Source: Atherix ibis (Eukaryota; Arthropoda; Insecta; Diptera; Athericidae). Taken from it: DNA of 64,000 bases. The stretch is taken from NCBI GenBank assembly GCA_958298945.1, contig OY282608.1, positions 79,160,806 to 79,224,805 of the forward strand. The letters are read 5' to 3'. The notes under the pieces are model-generated. The model saw only the letters and a list, made by a program, of their open reading frames with translations, made no database searches and had not been told where the DNA came from. Each line of letters begins with the position of its first letter. The stretch's first letter is position 1. A program made the position numbers and the translations under genes. Shown here one piece after another: positions 1 to 12,980 of this stretch.

Positions 1-149
1 CAAACCAACAAACCAACAAACCAACAAACCAACAAACCAACAAACAAACAAACAAACAAACAAACCAACAAACCAACAAACCAACAAACCAACAAACCAA
101 CAAACCAACAAACCAACAAACCAAAAAGCCAACAAACTAACAAACCAAC

Positions 150-185
150 ATGCCAGCAAGCCAACAAACAAACAAACTAACAAAC
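150..185. repeat. Recurrent module: ATGCCAGCAAGCC followed by CAAA run and CTAAC
   Basis: Copies start at 150, 12992, 17832, 18791, 20654, 28066, 29186, 40219, 57676 and 59853, with an altered copy at 36775. The ATG makes it look like a start codon for the + strand frame, but the same ATG lies in variable contexts with no Kozak-like conservation beyond the repeat itself. Confidence 0.78.
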
Positions 186-585
186 CAACCAACCAACAAA
201 CCAACAAACCAACAAACCAACAAACCAACAAACCAACAAACCAACAAACCAACAAACCAACAAACCAACAAACCAACAAACCAACAAACCAACAAACCAA
301 CAAGCCAACAAGCCAAAAAACCAACAAACCAACAAACCAACAAACCAACAAACCAACAAACCAACAAACCAACAAACCAACAAACCAACAAGCCAACAAA
401 CTAACAAACTAACAAACCAACAAACAAATAAGCCAACAAACCAACAAACCAACACACCAACAAACCAACAAACCATCAAGCCAACAAGCCAACAAACTAA
501 CATACCAACAAGCCAACAAACCAACAAAGCAACAAACCAACAAACAAATAAACTAACAAACCAACAAACCAACAAACCAACAAAT

Positions 586-655
586 CAACAGGCCAACAGA
601 CCAACAAACCAACAAGCCAACAAGCCAACAAACCAAAAAATCCAACAAACGAACA
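586..655. repeat. Recurrent module with one extra T: CCAAAAAATCCAAC
   Basis: Variant order: AAATCAAC, CAGACC, two CAAGCC, then AAAAAATCC and AAACGAAC. The T adds one base, moving the 8-base register and the reading frame by one. Copies have the T at 641, 1794, 3311, 4152, 8349, 9190, near 13,667, near 58,240, near 60,464, near 61,639 and at 63,573. A shorter form, CCAAAAATCC, occurs at 44,381, 45,325, near 46,692 and near 48,028. Sharing of the same insertion shows descent from one ancestral event. Confidence 0.8.
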
Positions 656-1513
656 AACCAACAAACCAACAAACCAACAAACAAGCAAACCAGCAAACCA
701 ACAAACCAACAAACCAACAAACCAACAAACCAACAAACCAACAAACCAACAAACCAACAAACCAACATACCAACAAGCCAAAAAATAAACAAACAAACAA
801 ACCAACAAACCAACAAACCAACAAACCATCAATCCAACAAACCAACATACCAACAAACCAACAAACCAACAAACCAACAAACCAACAAACCAACATGCCA
901 ACAAGCCAACAAACAAACAAACAAACAAACCAACAAACCAACAAAGCAACAAACCAACAAACCAACAAACCAACAAACCAACAAACCAACAAACCAGCAA
1001 ACCAACAAACCAAAAAACCAACAAACCAAGAAACCAACAAGCCAACAAACCAACAAACCAACAAACCAACAAACCAACAAACCAACAAACCAACAAACCA
1101 ACCAACCAACAAACCAACAAACCAACAAACCACCAAGCCAACAAACTAACAAACCAAAAAGTTAACAAACCAACAAACCAACAAACCAACAAACCAACAA
1201 ACAAATAAACCAACAAACCAACAAACCAACAAACCAACAAACCAACAAACCAACAAGGCAACAAACCAACAAAGCAACAACCCAACAAGCCAAAAAACCA
1301 ACAAACAAACAAACCAACAAACCAACAAACCAACAAACCAACAAACCAACAAACCAACAAACCAACAAACCAACAAACTAACAAACCAACAAACCAACAA
1401 ACCAACAAACCAACAAACCAAAAAACCAACAACCCAACCAACCAACAAGCCAACAAACCAACAAACCAACAAACAAACAAACCAACAAACCAACAAACCA
1501 ACAAGCCAACAAA

Positions 1514-1533
1514 TTAACAAACCAACAAGTTAA
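1514..1533. repeat. Recurrent dyad TTAAC-10 nt-GTTAA
   Basis: TTAAC at 1514-1518 and GTTAA at 1529-1533 form an inverted repeat of 5 bases each with a 10-base spacer of pure array. Copies occur near 3028, 8066, 23,102, 25,784, 31,779, 61,359, 62,851 and 63,276. A related form, CTAAC then GTTAAC with the same spacing, is commoner still (for example 14,851-14,871). GTTAAC is itself a palindrome. These are the only frequent T-rich elements on this strand. Confidence 0.7.
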
Positions 1534-3516
1534 TAAACCAACAAACCAATAAACCAACAAACCAACAAACAAATAAGCCAACAAACCAACAAACCAACAA
1601 ACCAACAAACCAACAAACCAACAAACCATCAAGCCAACAAGCCAACAAACCAACAAACCAACAAGCCAACAAACCAACAAACCAACAAACCAACAAACAA
1701 ATAAACCAACAAACCAACAAACCAACAAACCAACAAATCAAGAAGCCAACAGACCAGCAAACCAACAAGCCAACAAGCCAACAAACCAAAAAATCCAACA
1801 AACGAACAAACCAACAAACCAACAAACCAACAAACAAGCAAACCAGCAAACCAACAAACCAACAAACCAACAAACCAACAAACCAACAAACCAACAAACC
1901 AACAAACCAACGAACCAACTAACCAACAAGCCAAAAAACAAACAAACAAACAAACCAACAAACCAACACACCAACAAACCAACAAACCAACAAACCAACA
2001 AACCAACAAACCAACAAACCAACACGCCAACAAGCCAACAAACCAACAAACCAACAAACCAACAAACCAACAAACAAACAAACCAACAAACCAACAAACC
2101 AACAAACCAACAAACCAACAAACCAACAAACCAACAAACCAACAAACCAAAAAACCAACAAACCAACAAACCAACAAGCCAACAAACCAACAAAACAACA
2201 AACCAACAAACCAACAAACCAACAAACTAACAAACCAACAAGTTAACAAACCAACAAACCAACAAACCAACAAACCAACAAACCAACAAACCAACAAGCC
2301 AACAAACCAACAAACCAACATGCCAACAAGCCAAAAAACAAACAAACCAACAAACCAACAAACCAACAAACCAACAAACCAACAAACCAACAAACCAACA
2401 AACCAACAAGCCAACAAACCAACAAACCAACATGCCAACAAGCCAAAAAACAAACAAACCAACAAACCAACGAACCAACAAACCAACAAGCCAACAAACC
2501 AAAAAACCAACAAACTAATAAACCAACAAACCAACAAACCAACAAACAAACAAACCAACAAACCAACAAACCAACAAACCAACAAACCAACAAACCAACA
2601 AACCAACTAACCAACAAACAAACCAACAAACCAACAAACCAACAAACCAACAAACCAACAAACCAACAAACCAACAAACCAACAGACCAACAAACCAACA
2701 AGCCAACAAACCAAAAAACAAACAAACCAACAAACCAACAAACCAACAAACCAACAAACCAAAAAACCAACAAACCAACCAACCAACAAGCCAACAAACC
2801 AACAAACCAACAAACCAACAAACAAACAAACCAACAAACCAACAAACCAACAAACCAACAAACCAACAAACCAACAAACCAACAAACCAACAAACCAACA
2901 AACCAACAAACCAACAAACCAACAAACCAACAAACCAAAAAACCAACAAACCAACCAACCAACAAGCCAACAAACCAACAAACCAACAAACAAACAAACC
3001 AACAAACCAACAAACCAACAAGCCAACAAATTAACAAACCAACAAGTTAATAAACCAACAAACCAAAAAACCAACAAACCAACAAACAAATAAGCCAACA
3101 AACCAACAAACCAACAAACCAACAAATCAACAAACCAACAAACCATCAAGCCAAAAAGCCAACAAACCAACAAACCAACAAGCCAACAAACCAACAAACC
3201 AACAAACCAACAAACAAACAAACCAACAAACCAACAAACCAACAAACCAACAAATCAACAAGCCAACAGACCAACAAACCAACAAGCCAACAAGCCAACA
3301 AACCAAAAAATCCAACAAACGAACAAACAAACAAACCAACAAACCAACAAACCAACAAACCAACAAACCAACAAACCAACAAACCAACAAACCAACAAAA
3401 CAACAAGCCAACAAGCCAACAAATAAACAAACCAACAAACCAACAAACCAACAAACCAACAAACCAACAAACCAATAAACCAACAAACCAACAAGCCAAC
3501 AAACCAACAAACCAAC

Positions 3517-3545
3517 ATGCTAACAAGCCAACAAACAAACAAACC
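3517..3545. repeat. Recurrent module: ATGCTAACAAGCC / ATGCTAACACGCC
   Basis: The AAG form lies at 3517, 4342, 5286, 8555, 9380, 10324, 32951, 35859, 38427 and 63747; a TTAAC relative is at 35771. The ACG form lies at 6398, 11436, 12412, 33991, 39603 and 40723, each preceded by AAATCAACAAACCGACAAG. The two forms occupy different places in the higher-order blocks, so they split early. Confidence 0.75.
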
Positions 3546-6500
3546 AACAAACCAACAAGCCAACAAACCAATAAGCCAACAAACCAAAAAACCAGCAAAC
3601 GAACAAACCAACAAACCAGCAAACCAACAAACAAGCAAACCAACAAACCAATAAACCAACAAACCAACAAACCAACAAACCAACAAACCAACAAACCAAC
3701 AAACCAACAAACCAACAAACCAACAAACCAACAAACCAACAAACCAACAAACCAAAAAACCAACAAACCAACCAACCAACAAGCCAACAAACCAACAAAC
3801 CAACAAACAAACAAACCAACAAACCAACAAACCAACAAACCAACAAGCCAACAAATTAACAAACCAACAAATTAATAAACCAACAAACCAAAAAACCAAC
3901 AAACCAACAAACAAATAAGCCAACAAACCAACAAACCAACAAACCAACAAATCAACAAACCAACAAACCATCAAGCCAAAAAGCCAACAAACCAACAAAC
4001 CAACAAGCCAACAAACCAACAAACCAACAAACCAACAAACAAATAAACCAACAAACCAACAAACCAACAAACCAACAAACCAACAAACCAACAAATCAAC
4101 AAGCCAACAGACCAACAAACCAACAAGCCAACAAGCCAACAAACCAAAAAATCCAACAAACGAACAAACAAACAAACCAACAAACCAACAAACCAACAAA
4201 CCAACAAACCAACAAACCAACAAAACAACAAGCCAACAAGCCAACAAATAAACAAACCAACAAACCAACAAACCAACAAACCAACAAACCAACAAACCAA
4301 TAAACCAACAAACCAACAAGCCAACAAACCAACAAACCAACATGCTAACAAGCCAACAAACAAACAAACAAACAAACCAACAAGCCAACAAACCAATAAG
4401 CCAACAAACCAAAAAACCAGCAAACGAACAAACCAACAAACCAGCAAACCAACAAACAAGCAAACCAACAAACCAACAAACCAACAAACCAACAAACCAA
4501 CAAACCAACAAACCAACAAACCAACAAAGCAACAAGCCAACAAACCAACAAGCCAACAAAATAACAAACCAATAAGTTAACAAACCAACAAACCAACAAA
4601 CCAACAAACCAACAAACCAACAAACAAATAAGCCAACAAACCAACAAACCAACAAACCAACAAATCAACAAACCAACAAACCAACAAGCCAACAAGCTAA
4701 CAAACCAACAAACCAACAAACCAAAAAACCAGCAAACCAACCAACCAATAAACCAACAAACCAACAAACCAACAAACCAACAAACCAACAAACCAACAAA
4801 CCAACAAGCCAACAAACTAACAAACCAACAAGTTAACAAACCAACAAACCAACAAACCAACAAACAAACAAACAAACAAACCAACAAACCAACAAACCAA
4901 CAAGCCAACAAATTAACAAACCAACAAGTTAATAAACCAACAAACCAAAAAACCAACAAACCAACAAACAAATAAGCCAACAAACCAACAAACCAACAAA
5001 CCAACAAATCAACAAACCAACAAACCATCAAGCCAAAAAGCCAACAAACCAACAAACCAACAAGCCAACAAACCAACAAACCAACAAACCAACAAACAAA
5101 TAAACCAGCAAACCAACAAACCAACAAACCAACAAACCAACAAATCAACAAGCCAACAGACCAACAAACCAACAAGCCAACAAGCCAACAAATAAACAAA
5201 CCAACAAACCAACAAACCAACAAACCAACAAACCAACAAACCAATAAACCAACAAACCAACAAGCCAACAAACCAACAAACCAACATGCTAACAAGCCAA
5301 CAAACAAACAAACCAACAAACCAACAAGCCAACAAACCAATAAGCCAACAAACGAAAAAACCAGCAAACGAACAAACCAACAAACCAGCAAACCAACAAA
5401 CAAGCAAACCAACAAACCAACAAACCAACAAACCAACAAACCAACAAACCAACAAACCAACAAACCAACAAAGCAACAAGCCAACAAACCAACAAGCCAA
5501 CAAAATAACAAACCAATAAGTTAACAAACCAACAAACCAACAAACCAACAAACCAACAAACCAACAAACAAATAAGCCAACAAACCAACAAACCAACAAA
5601 CCAACAAACCAACAAACCAACAAACCAACAAGCCAACAAGCTAACAAACCAACAAACCAACAAACCAAAAAACCAACAAACCAACAAACCAATAAACCAA
5701 CAAACCAACAAACCAACAAACCAACAAACCAACAAACCAACAAACCAACAAGCCAACAAACTAACAAACCAACAAGTTAACAAACCAACAAACCAACAAA
5801 CCAACAAACAAATCAGCCAACAAACCAACAAACCAACAAACCAACAAACCAACAAACCAACAAGCCAACAAGCTAACAAACCAACAAACCAACAAGCCAA
5901 CAAACTAACAAACCAACAAGTTAACAAACCAATAAACCAACAAACTAACAAACCAACAAACAAATAAACCAACAAACCAACAAACCAACAAACCAATAAA
6001 CCAACAAGCCAACAAGCCAACAAACAAACAAACCAACAAACCAACAAACTAACAAACCATTAAACCAACAAACCAACAAACCAACAAACCAACAAACCAA
6101 CAAACCCACAAACCAACAAGCCAACAAACCAACAAACCAACATGCCAACAAGCCAAAAAACAAACAAACCAACAAACGATCAAACCAACAAACCAACAAA
6201 CCAAAAAACAAACAAACCAACAAACCAACAAACCAACAAACAAACAAACTAACAAACCAACAAACCAACAAGCCAACAAACCAACAAACCAACATGCCAA
6301 CAAGCCAACAAACAAACAAACCAACAAATCAACAAACCAACAAACCAACAAACCAACAAATCAACAAACCGACAAGCCAACAAACCAACAAACCAACATG
6401 CTAACACGCCAACAAACAAACAAACGAACAAACCAACAAGCCAACAAACCAACAAGCCAACAAACAAAAAAACCAACAAATAAACAAACCAACAAACCAA

Positions 6501-6860
6501 CAAACCAACAAATAAGCAAACCAACAAACCAACAAACCAACAAACCAACAAACCAACAAACCAACAAACCAACAAACTAACAAACCAACAAACCAACAAA
6601 CCAACAAACCAACAAACCAACAAGCCAACAAACTAACAAACCAACAAGTTAACAAACCAACAAACTAACAAACCAACAAACCAACAAACAAATAAGCCAA
6701 CAAACCAACAAACCAACAAACCCACAAACCAACAAACCAACAAACCAACAAGCCAACAAACCAACAAACCAACAAACCAACAAACCAACAAGCCAACAAA
6801 CCAACAAACCAACAAAACAACAAACCAACAAACAAATAAACCAACAAACCAACAAACCAA

Positions 6861-6941
6861 CGAACCAACCAACCAACAAGCCAACAGACCAATAAACCAA
6901 CAAGCCAACAAGCCAACAAACCAAAAAACCAACAAACGAAC
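6861..6941. repeat. Recurrent module: CGAACCAACCAACC ... CAGACCAATAAACC ... AAACGAAC
   Basis: An 80-base cluster of variants in fixed order: CGAACC, a run of CCAA tetramers, CAGACC, CAATAAACC, two CAAGCC, CCAAAAAACC, AAACGAAC. Copies start at 6861, 7421, 11899, 12823, 15063, 17663, 27889, 29001, 40050 and 41186. Altered copies lie at 20,483 (no CGAACC) and 34,534, and a truncated one at 17,023. It is a good tag for tracking higher-order blocks; no function is implied. Confidence 0.8.
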
Positions 6942-7498
6942 AAACCAACAAACCAACAAACCAACAAACCAACAAACCAAAAAACCAACAAACCAACAAA
7001 CCAACAAACCAACAAACCAACAAACCAACATGCCAAAAAGCCAACAAACCAACAAACCAACAAACCAACAAACCAACAAACCAACAAACCAACAAACCAA
7101 CAAACCAACAAACCAACATGCCAACAAGCCAACAAACAAACAAACCAACAAACGATCAAACCAACAAACCAACAAACCAAAAAACAAACAAACCAACAAA
7201 CCAACAAACCAACAAACAAACAAACCAACAAACCAACAAACAAATAAACCAACAAACCAACAAACCAACAAACCAACAAACCCACAAACCAACAAACCAA
7301 CAAACCAACAAGCCAACAAACCAACAAACCAACAAACCAACAAACCAACAAGCCAACAAACCAACAAACCAACAAAACAACAAACCAACAAACAAATAAA
7401 CCAACAAACCAACAAACCAACGAACCAACCAACCAACAAGCCAACAGACCAATAAACCAACAAGCCAACAAGCCAACAAACCAAAAAACCAACAAACG

Positions 7499-10400
7499 AA
7501 CAAACCAACGAACCAACAAACCAACAAGCCAACAAACCAAAAAACCAACAAACTAATAAACCAACAAACCAACAAACCAACAAACAAACAAACCAACAAA
7601 CCAACAAACCAACAAACCAACAAACCAACAAACCAACAAACCAACTAACCAACAAACAAACCAACAAACCAACAAACCAACAAACCAACAAACCAACAAA
7701 CCAACAAACCAACAAACCAACAGACCAACAAACCAACAAGCCAACAAACCAAAAAACAAACAAACCAACAAACCAACAAACCAACAAACCAACAAACCAA
7801 AAAACCAACAAACCAACCAACCAACAAGCCAACAAACCAACAAACCAACAAACCAACAAACAAACAAACCAACAAACCAACAAACCAACAAACCAACAAA
7901 CCAACAAACCAACAAACCAACAAACCAACAAACCAACAAACCAACAAACCAACAAACCAACAAACCAACAAACCAAAAAACCAACAAACCAACCAACCAA
8001 CAAGCCAACAAACCAACAAACCAACAAACAAACAAACCAACAAACCAACAAACCAACAAGCCAACAAATTAACAAACCAACAAGTTAATAAACCAACAAA
8101 CCAAAAAACCAACAAACCAACAAACAAATAAGCCAACAAACCAACAAACCAACAAACCAACAAATCAACAAACCAACAAACCATCAAGCCAAAAAGCCAA
8201 CAAACCAACAAACCAACAAGCCAACAAACCAACAAACCAACAAACCAACAAACAAACAAACCAACAAACCAACAAACCAACAAACCAACAAATCAACAAG
8301 CCAACAGACCAACAAACCAACAAGCCAACAAGCCAACAAACCAAAAAATCCAACAAACGAACAAACAAACAAACCAACAAACCAACAAACCAACAAACCA
8401 ACAAACCAACAAACCAACAAACCAACAAACCAACAAAACAACAAGCCAACAAGCCAACAAATAAACAAACCAACAAACCAACAAACCAACAAACCAACAA
8501 ACCAACAAACCAATAAACCAACAAACCAACAAGCCAACAAACCAACAAACCAACATGCTAACAAGCCAACAAACAAACAAACCAACAAACCAACAAGCCA
8601 ACAAACCAATAAGCCAACAAACCAAAAAACCAGCAAACGAACAAACCAACAAACCAGCAAACCAACAAACAAGCAAACCAACAAACCAATAAACCAACAA
8701 ACCAACAAACCAACAAACCAACAAACCAACAAACCAACAAACCAACAAACCAACAAACCAACAAACCAACAAACCAACAAACCAACAAACCAAAAAACCA
8801 ACAAACCAACCAACCAACAAGCCAACAAACCAACAAACCAACAAACAAACAAACCAACAAACCAACAAACCAACAAACCAACAAGCCAACAAATTAACAA
8901 ACCAACAAATTAATAAACCAACAAACCAAAAAACCAACAAACCAACAAACAAATAAGCCAACAAACCAACAAACCAACAAACCAACAAATCAACAAACCA
9001 ACAAACCATCAAGCCAAAAAGCCAACAAACCAACAAACCAACAAGCCAACAAACCAACAAACCAACAAACCAACAAACAAATAAACCAACAAACCAACAA
9101 ACCAACAAACCAACAAACCAACAAACCAACAAATCAACAAGCCAACAGACCAACAAACCAACAAGCCAACAAGCCAACAAACCAAAAAATCCAACAAACG
9201 AACAAACAAACAAACCAACAAACCAACAAACCAACAAACCAACAAACCAACAAACCAACAAAACAACAAGCCAACAAGCCAACAAATAAACAAACCAACA
9301 AACCAACAAACCAACAAACCAACAAACCAACAAACCAATAAACCAACAAACCAACAAGCCAACAAACCAACAAACCAACATGCTAACAAGCCAACAAACA
9401 AACAAACAAACAAACCAACAAGCCAACAAACCAATAAGCCAACAAACCAAAAAACCAGCAAACGAACAAACCAACAAACCAGCAAACCAACAAACAAGCA
9501 AACCAACAAACCAACAAACCAACAAACCAACAAACCAACAAACCAACAAACCAACAAACCAACAAAGCAACAAGCCAACAAACCAACAAGCCAACAAAAT
9601 AACAAACCAATAAGTTAACAAACCAACAAACCAACAAACCAACAAACCAACAAACCAACAAACAAATAAGCCAACAAACCAACAAACCAACAAACCAACA
9701 AATCAACAAACCAACAAACCAACAAGCCAACAAGCTAACAAACCAACAAACCAACAAACCAAAAAACCAGCAAACCAACCAACCAATAAACCAACAAACC
9801 AACAAACCAACAAACCAACAAACCAACAAACCAACAAACCAACAAGCCAACAAACTAACAAACCAACAAGTTAACAAACCAACAAACCAACAAACCAACA
9901 AACAAACAAACAAACAAACCAACAAACCAACAAACCAACAAGCCAACAAATTAACAAACCAACAAGTTAATAAACCAACAAACCAAAAAACCAACAAACC
10001 AACAAACAAATAAGCCAACAAACCAACAAACCAACAAACCAACAAATCAACAAACCAACAAACCATCAAGCCAAAAAGCCAACAAACCAACAAACCAACA
10101 AGCCAACAAACCAACAAACCAACAAACCAACAAACAAATAAACCAGCAAACCAACAAACCAACAAACCAACAAACCAACAAATCAACAAGCCAACAGACC
10201 AACAAACCAACAAGCCAACAAGCCAACAAATAAACAAACCAACAAACCAACAAACCAACAAACCAACAAACCAACAAACCAATAAACCAACAAACCAACA
10301 AGCCAACAAACCAACAAACCAACATGCTAACAAGCCAACAAACAAACAAACCAACAAACCAACAAGCCAACAAACCAATAAGCCAACAAACGAAAAAACC

Positions 10401-12263
10401 AGCAAACGAACAAACCAACAAACCAGCAAACCAACAAACAAGCAAACCAACAAACCAACAAACCAACAAACCAACAAACCAACAAACCAACAAACCAACA
10501 AACCAACAAAGCAACAAGCCAACAAACCAACAAGCCAACAAAATAACAAACCAATAAGTTAACAAACCAACAAACCAACAAACCAACAAACCAACAAACC
10601 AACAAACAAATAAGCCAACAAACCAACAAACCAACAAACCAACAAACCAACAAACCAACAAACCAACAAGCCAACAAGCTAACAAACCAACAAACCAACA
10701 AACCAAAAAACCAACAAACCAACAAACCAATAAACCAACAAACCAACAAACCAACAAACCAACAAACCAACAAACCAACAAACCAACAAGCCAACAAACT
10801 AACAAACCAACAAGTTAACAAACCAACAAACCAACAAACCAACAAACAAATCAGCCAACAAACCAACAAACCAACAAACCAACAAACCAACAAACCAACA
10901 AGCCAACAAGCTAACAAACCAACAAACCAACAAGCCAACAAACTAACAAACCAACAAGTTAACAAACCAATAAACCAACAAACTAACAAACCAACAAACA
11001 AATAAACCAACAAACCAACAAACCAACAAACCAATAAACCAACAAGCCAACAAGCCAACAAACAAACAAACCAACAAACCAACAAACTAACAAACCATTA
11101 AACCAACAAACCAACAAACCAACAAACCAACAAACCAACAAACCCACAAACCAACAAGCCAACAAACCAACAAACCAACATGCCAACAAGCCAAAAAACA
11201 AACAAACCAACAAACGATCAAACCAACAAACCAACAAACCAAAAAACAAACAAACCAACAAACCAACAAACCAACAAACAAACAAACTAACAAACCAACA
11301 AACCAACAAGCCAACAAACCAACAAACCAACATGCCAACAAGCCAACAAACAAACAAACCAACAAATCAACAAACCAACAAACCAACAAACCAACAAATC
11401 AACAAACCGACAAGCCAACAAACCAACAAACCAACATGCTAACACGCCAACAAACAAACAAACGAACAAACCAACAAGCCAACAAACCAACAAGCCAACA
11501 AACAAAAAAACCAACAAATAAACAAACCAACAAACCAACAAACCAACAAATAAGCAAACCAACAAACCAACAAACCAACAAACCAACAAACCAACAAACC
11601 AACAAACCAACAAACTAACAAACCAACAAACCAACAAACCAACAAACCAACAAACCAACAAGCCAACAAACTAACAAACCAACAAGTTAACAAACCAACA
11701 AACTAACAAACCAACAAACCAACAAACAAATAAGCCAACAAACCAACAAACCAACAAACCCACAAACCAACAAACCAACAAACCAACAAGCCAACAAACC
11801 AACAAACCAACAAACCAACAAACCAACAAGCCAACAAACCAACAAACCAACAAAACAACAAACCAACAAACAAATAAACCAACAAACCAACAAACCAACG
11901 AACCAACCAACCAACAAGCCAACAGACCAATAAACCAACAAGCCAACAAGCCAACAAACCAAAAAACCAACAAACGAACAAACCAACAAACCAACAAACC
12001 AACAAACCAACAAACCAAAAAACCAACAAACCAACAAACCAACAAACCAACAAACCAACAAACCAACATGCCAAAAAGCCAACAAACCAACAAACCAACA
12101 AACCAACAAACCAACAAACCAACAAACCAACAAACCAACAAACCAACAAACCAACATGCCAACAAGCCAACAAACAAACAAACCAACAAACGATCAAACC
12201 AACAAACCAACAAACCAAAAAACAAACAAACCAACAAACCAACAAACCAACAAACAAACAAAC
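7499..12263. repeat. Higher-order block, 5,038-bp period, second copy (about 4,765 bp)
   Basis: I found no difference from 2461-7225 in the stretches I compared, which include several long marker-rich intervals. The match stops at 12264, where T stands against C at 7226. The final roughly 270 bases of the first copy are therefore missing or replaced here. Near-perfect identity means a recent tandem duplication, ongoing homogenisation, or an assembly duplication. No gene. Confidence 0.85.
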
Positions 12264-12980
12264 TAACAAACCAACAAACCAACAAGCCAACAAACCAACA
12301 AACCAACATGCCAACAAGCCAACAAACAAATAAACCAACAAATCAACAAACCAACAAACCAACAAACCAACAAATCAACAAACCGACAAGCCAACAAACC
12401 AACAAACCAACATGCTAACACGCCAACAAACTAACAAACGAACAAACCAACAAGCCAACAAACCAACAAGCCAACAAACCAAAAAACCAACAAATAAACA
12501 AACCACCAAACCAACAAACCAACAAATAAGCAAACCAACAAACCAACAAACCAACAAACCAACAAACCAACCAACAAACCAACAAACCAGCAAACCAACA
12601 AGCCAACAAACTAACAAACCAACAAGTTAACAAACCAACAAACCAACAAACCAACAAACAAATAAGCCAACAAACCAACAAACCAACAAACCCACAAACC
12701 AACAAACCAACAAACCAACAAGCCAACAAACCAACAAACCAACAAATCAACAAGCCAACAAACCAACAAACCAACAAAACAACAAACCAACAAACAAATA
12801 AACCAACAAACCAACAAACCAACGAACCAACCAACCAACAAGCCAACAGACCAATAAACCAACAAGCCAACAAGCCAACAAACCAAAAAACCAACAAACG
12901 AACAAACCAACAAACCAACAAACCAACAAACCAACAAACCAAAAAACCAACAAACCAACAAACCAACAAGCCAACAAACT
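12264..12980. repeat. Local duplication of about 11,288-12,030, offset 976 bp
   Basis: Where the second 5,038-bp copy ends, the sequence jumps back 976 bases (122 units). The T at 12264 matches 11288, and the ATGCTAACACGCC marker at 12412 matches 11436. Several point differences and small indels have accumulated, including a single extra CCAA tetramer near 12,570 that shifts the register by 4. A full copy of the AACGAACC...CAGACCAATAAACC module starts at 12823. No gene. Confidence 0.7.

Larger units (their letters stand above)
1..2460. repeat. Array segment with two copies of an about 1.15-kb higher-order unit
   Basis: No gene. Landmarks recur at 1,145-1,153 bases: CAAATAAGCC at 425 and 1570, and the extra-T marker CAAAAAATCCAAC with its T at 641 and 1794. 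The change of spacing from 1,145 to 1,153 is one 8-base unit. The ATGCCAGCAAG marker lies at 150, and a TTAAC/GTTAA dyad lies at 1514-1533. The same module order is found again at about 57.65-58.80 kb and 59.83-61.06 kb. Confidence 0.75.
2461..7498. repeat. Higher-order block, 5,038 bp, first copy
   Basis: This block is followed directly by a second copy of itself. Markers at 3517, 4342, 5286, 6398 and 7030 recur exactly 5,038 bases later at 8555, 9380, 10324, 11436 and 12068. To the left the match fails between about 2452 (A against C at 7490) and 2460 (C against G at 7498), so the unit starts at about 2461. Inside it, extra-T markers at 3311 and 4152 and a 4-base register slip near 2,606-2,625 account for the period being 6 more than a multiple of 8. 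The last part, about 7,226-7,498, is a local copy of about 6,666-6,938 (offset 552-560). No gene. Confidence 0.88.

Noticed and set aside
425..435. AATAAA polyadenylation signals in CAAATAAACC variants, present dozens of times
   Set aside because: They arise from a common variant of the unit and do not follow any gene. The same is true of TATA-like AAATAAA strings.
1161..1166. GTTAAC as a regulatory operator
   Set aside because: It recurs as a block marker, with no gene near it. Kept only as a possible structural tag.
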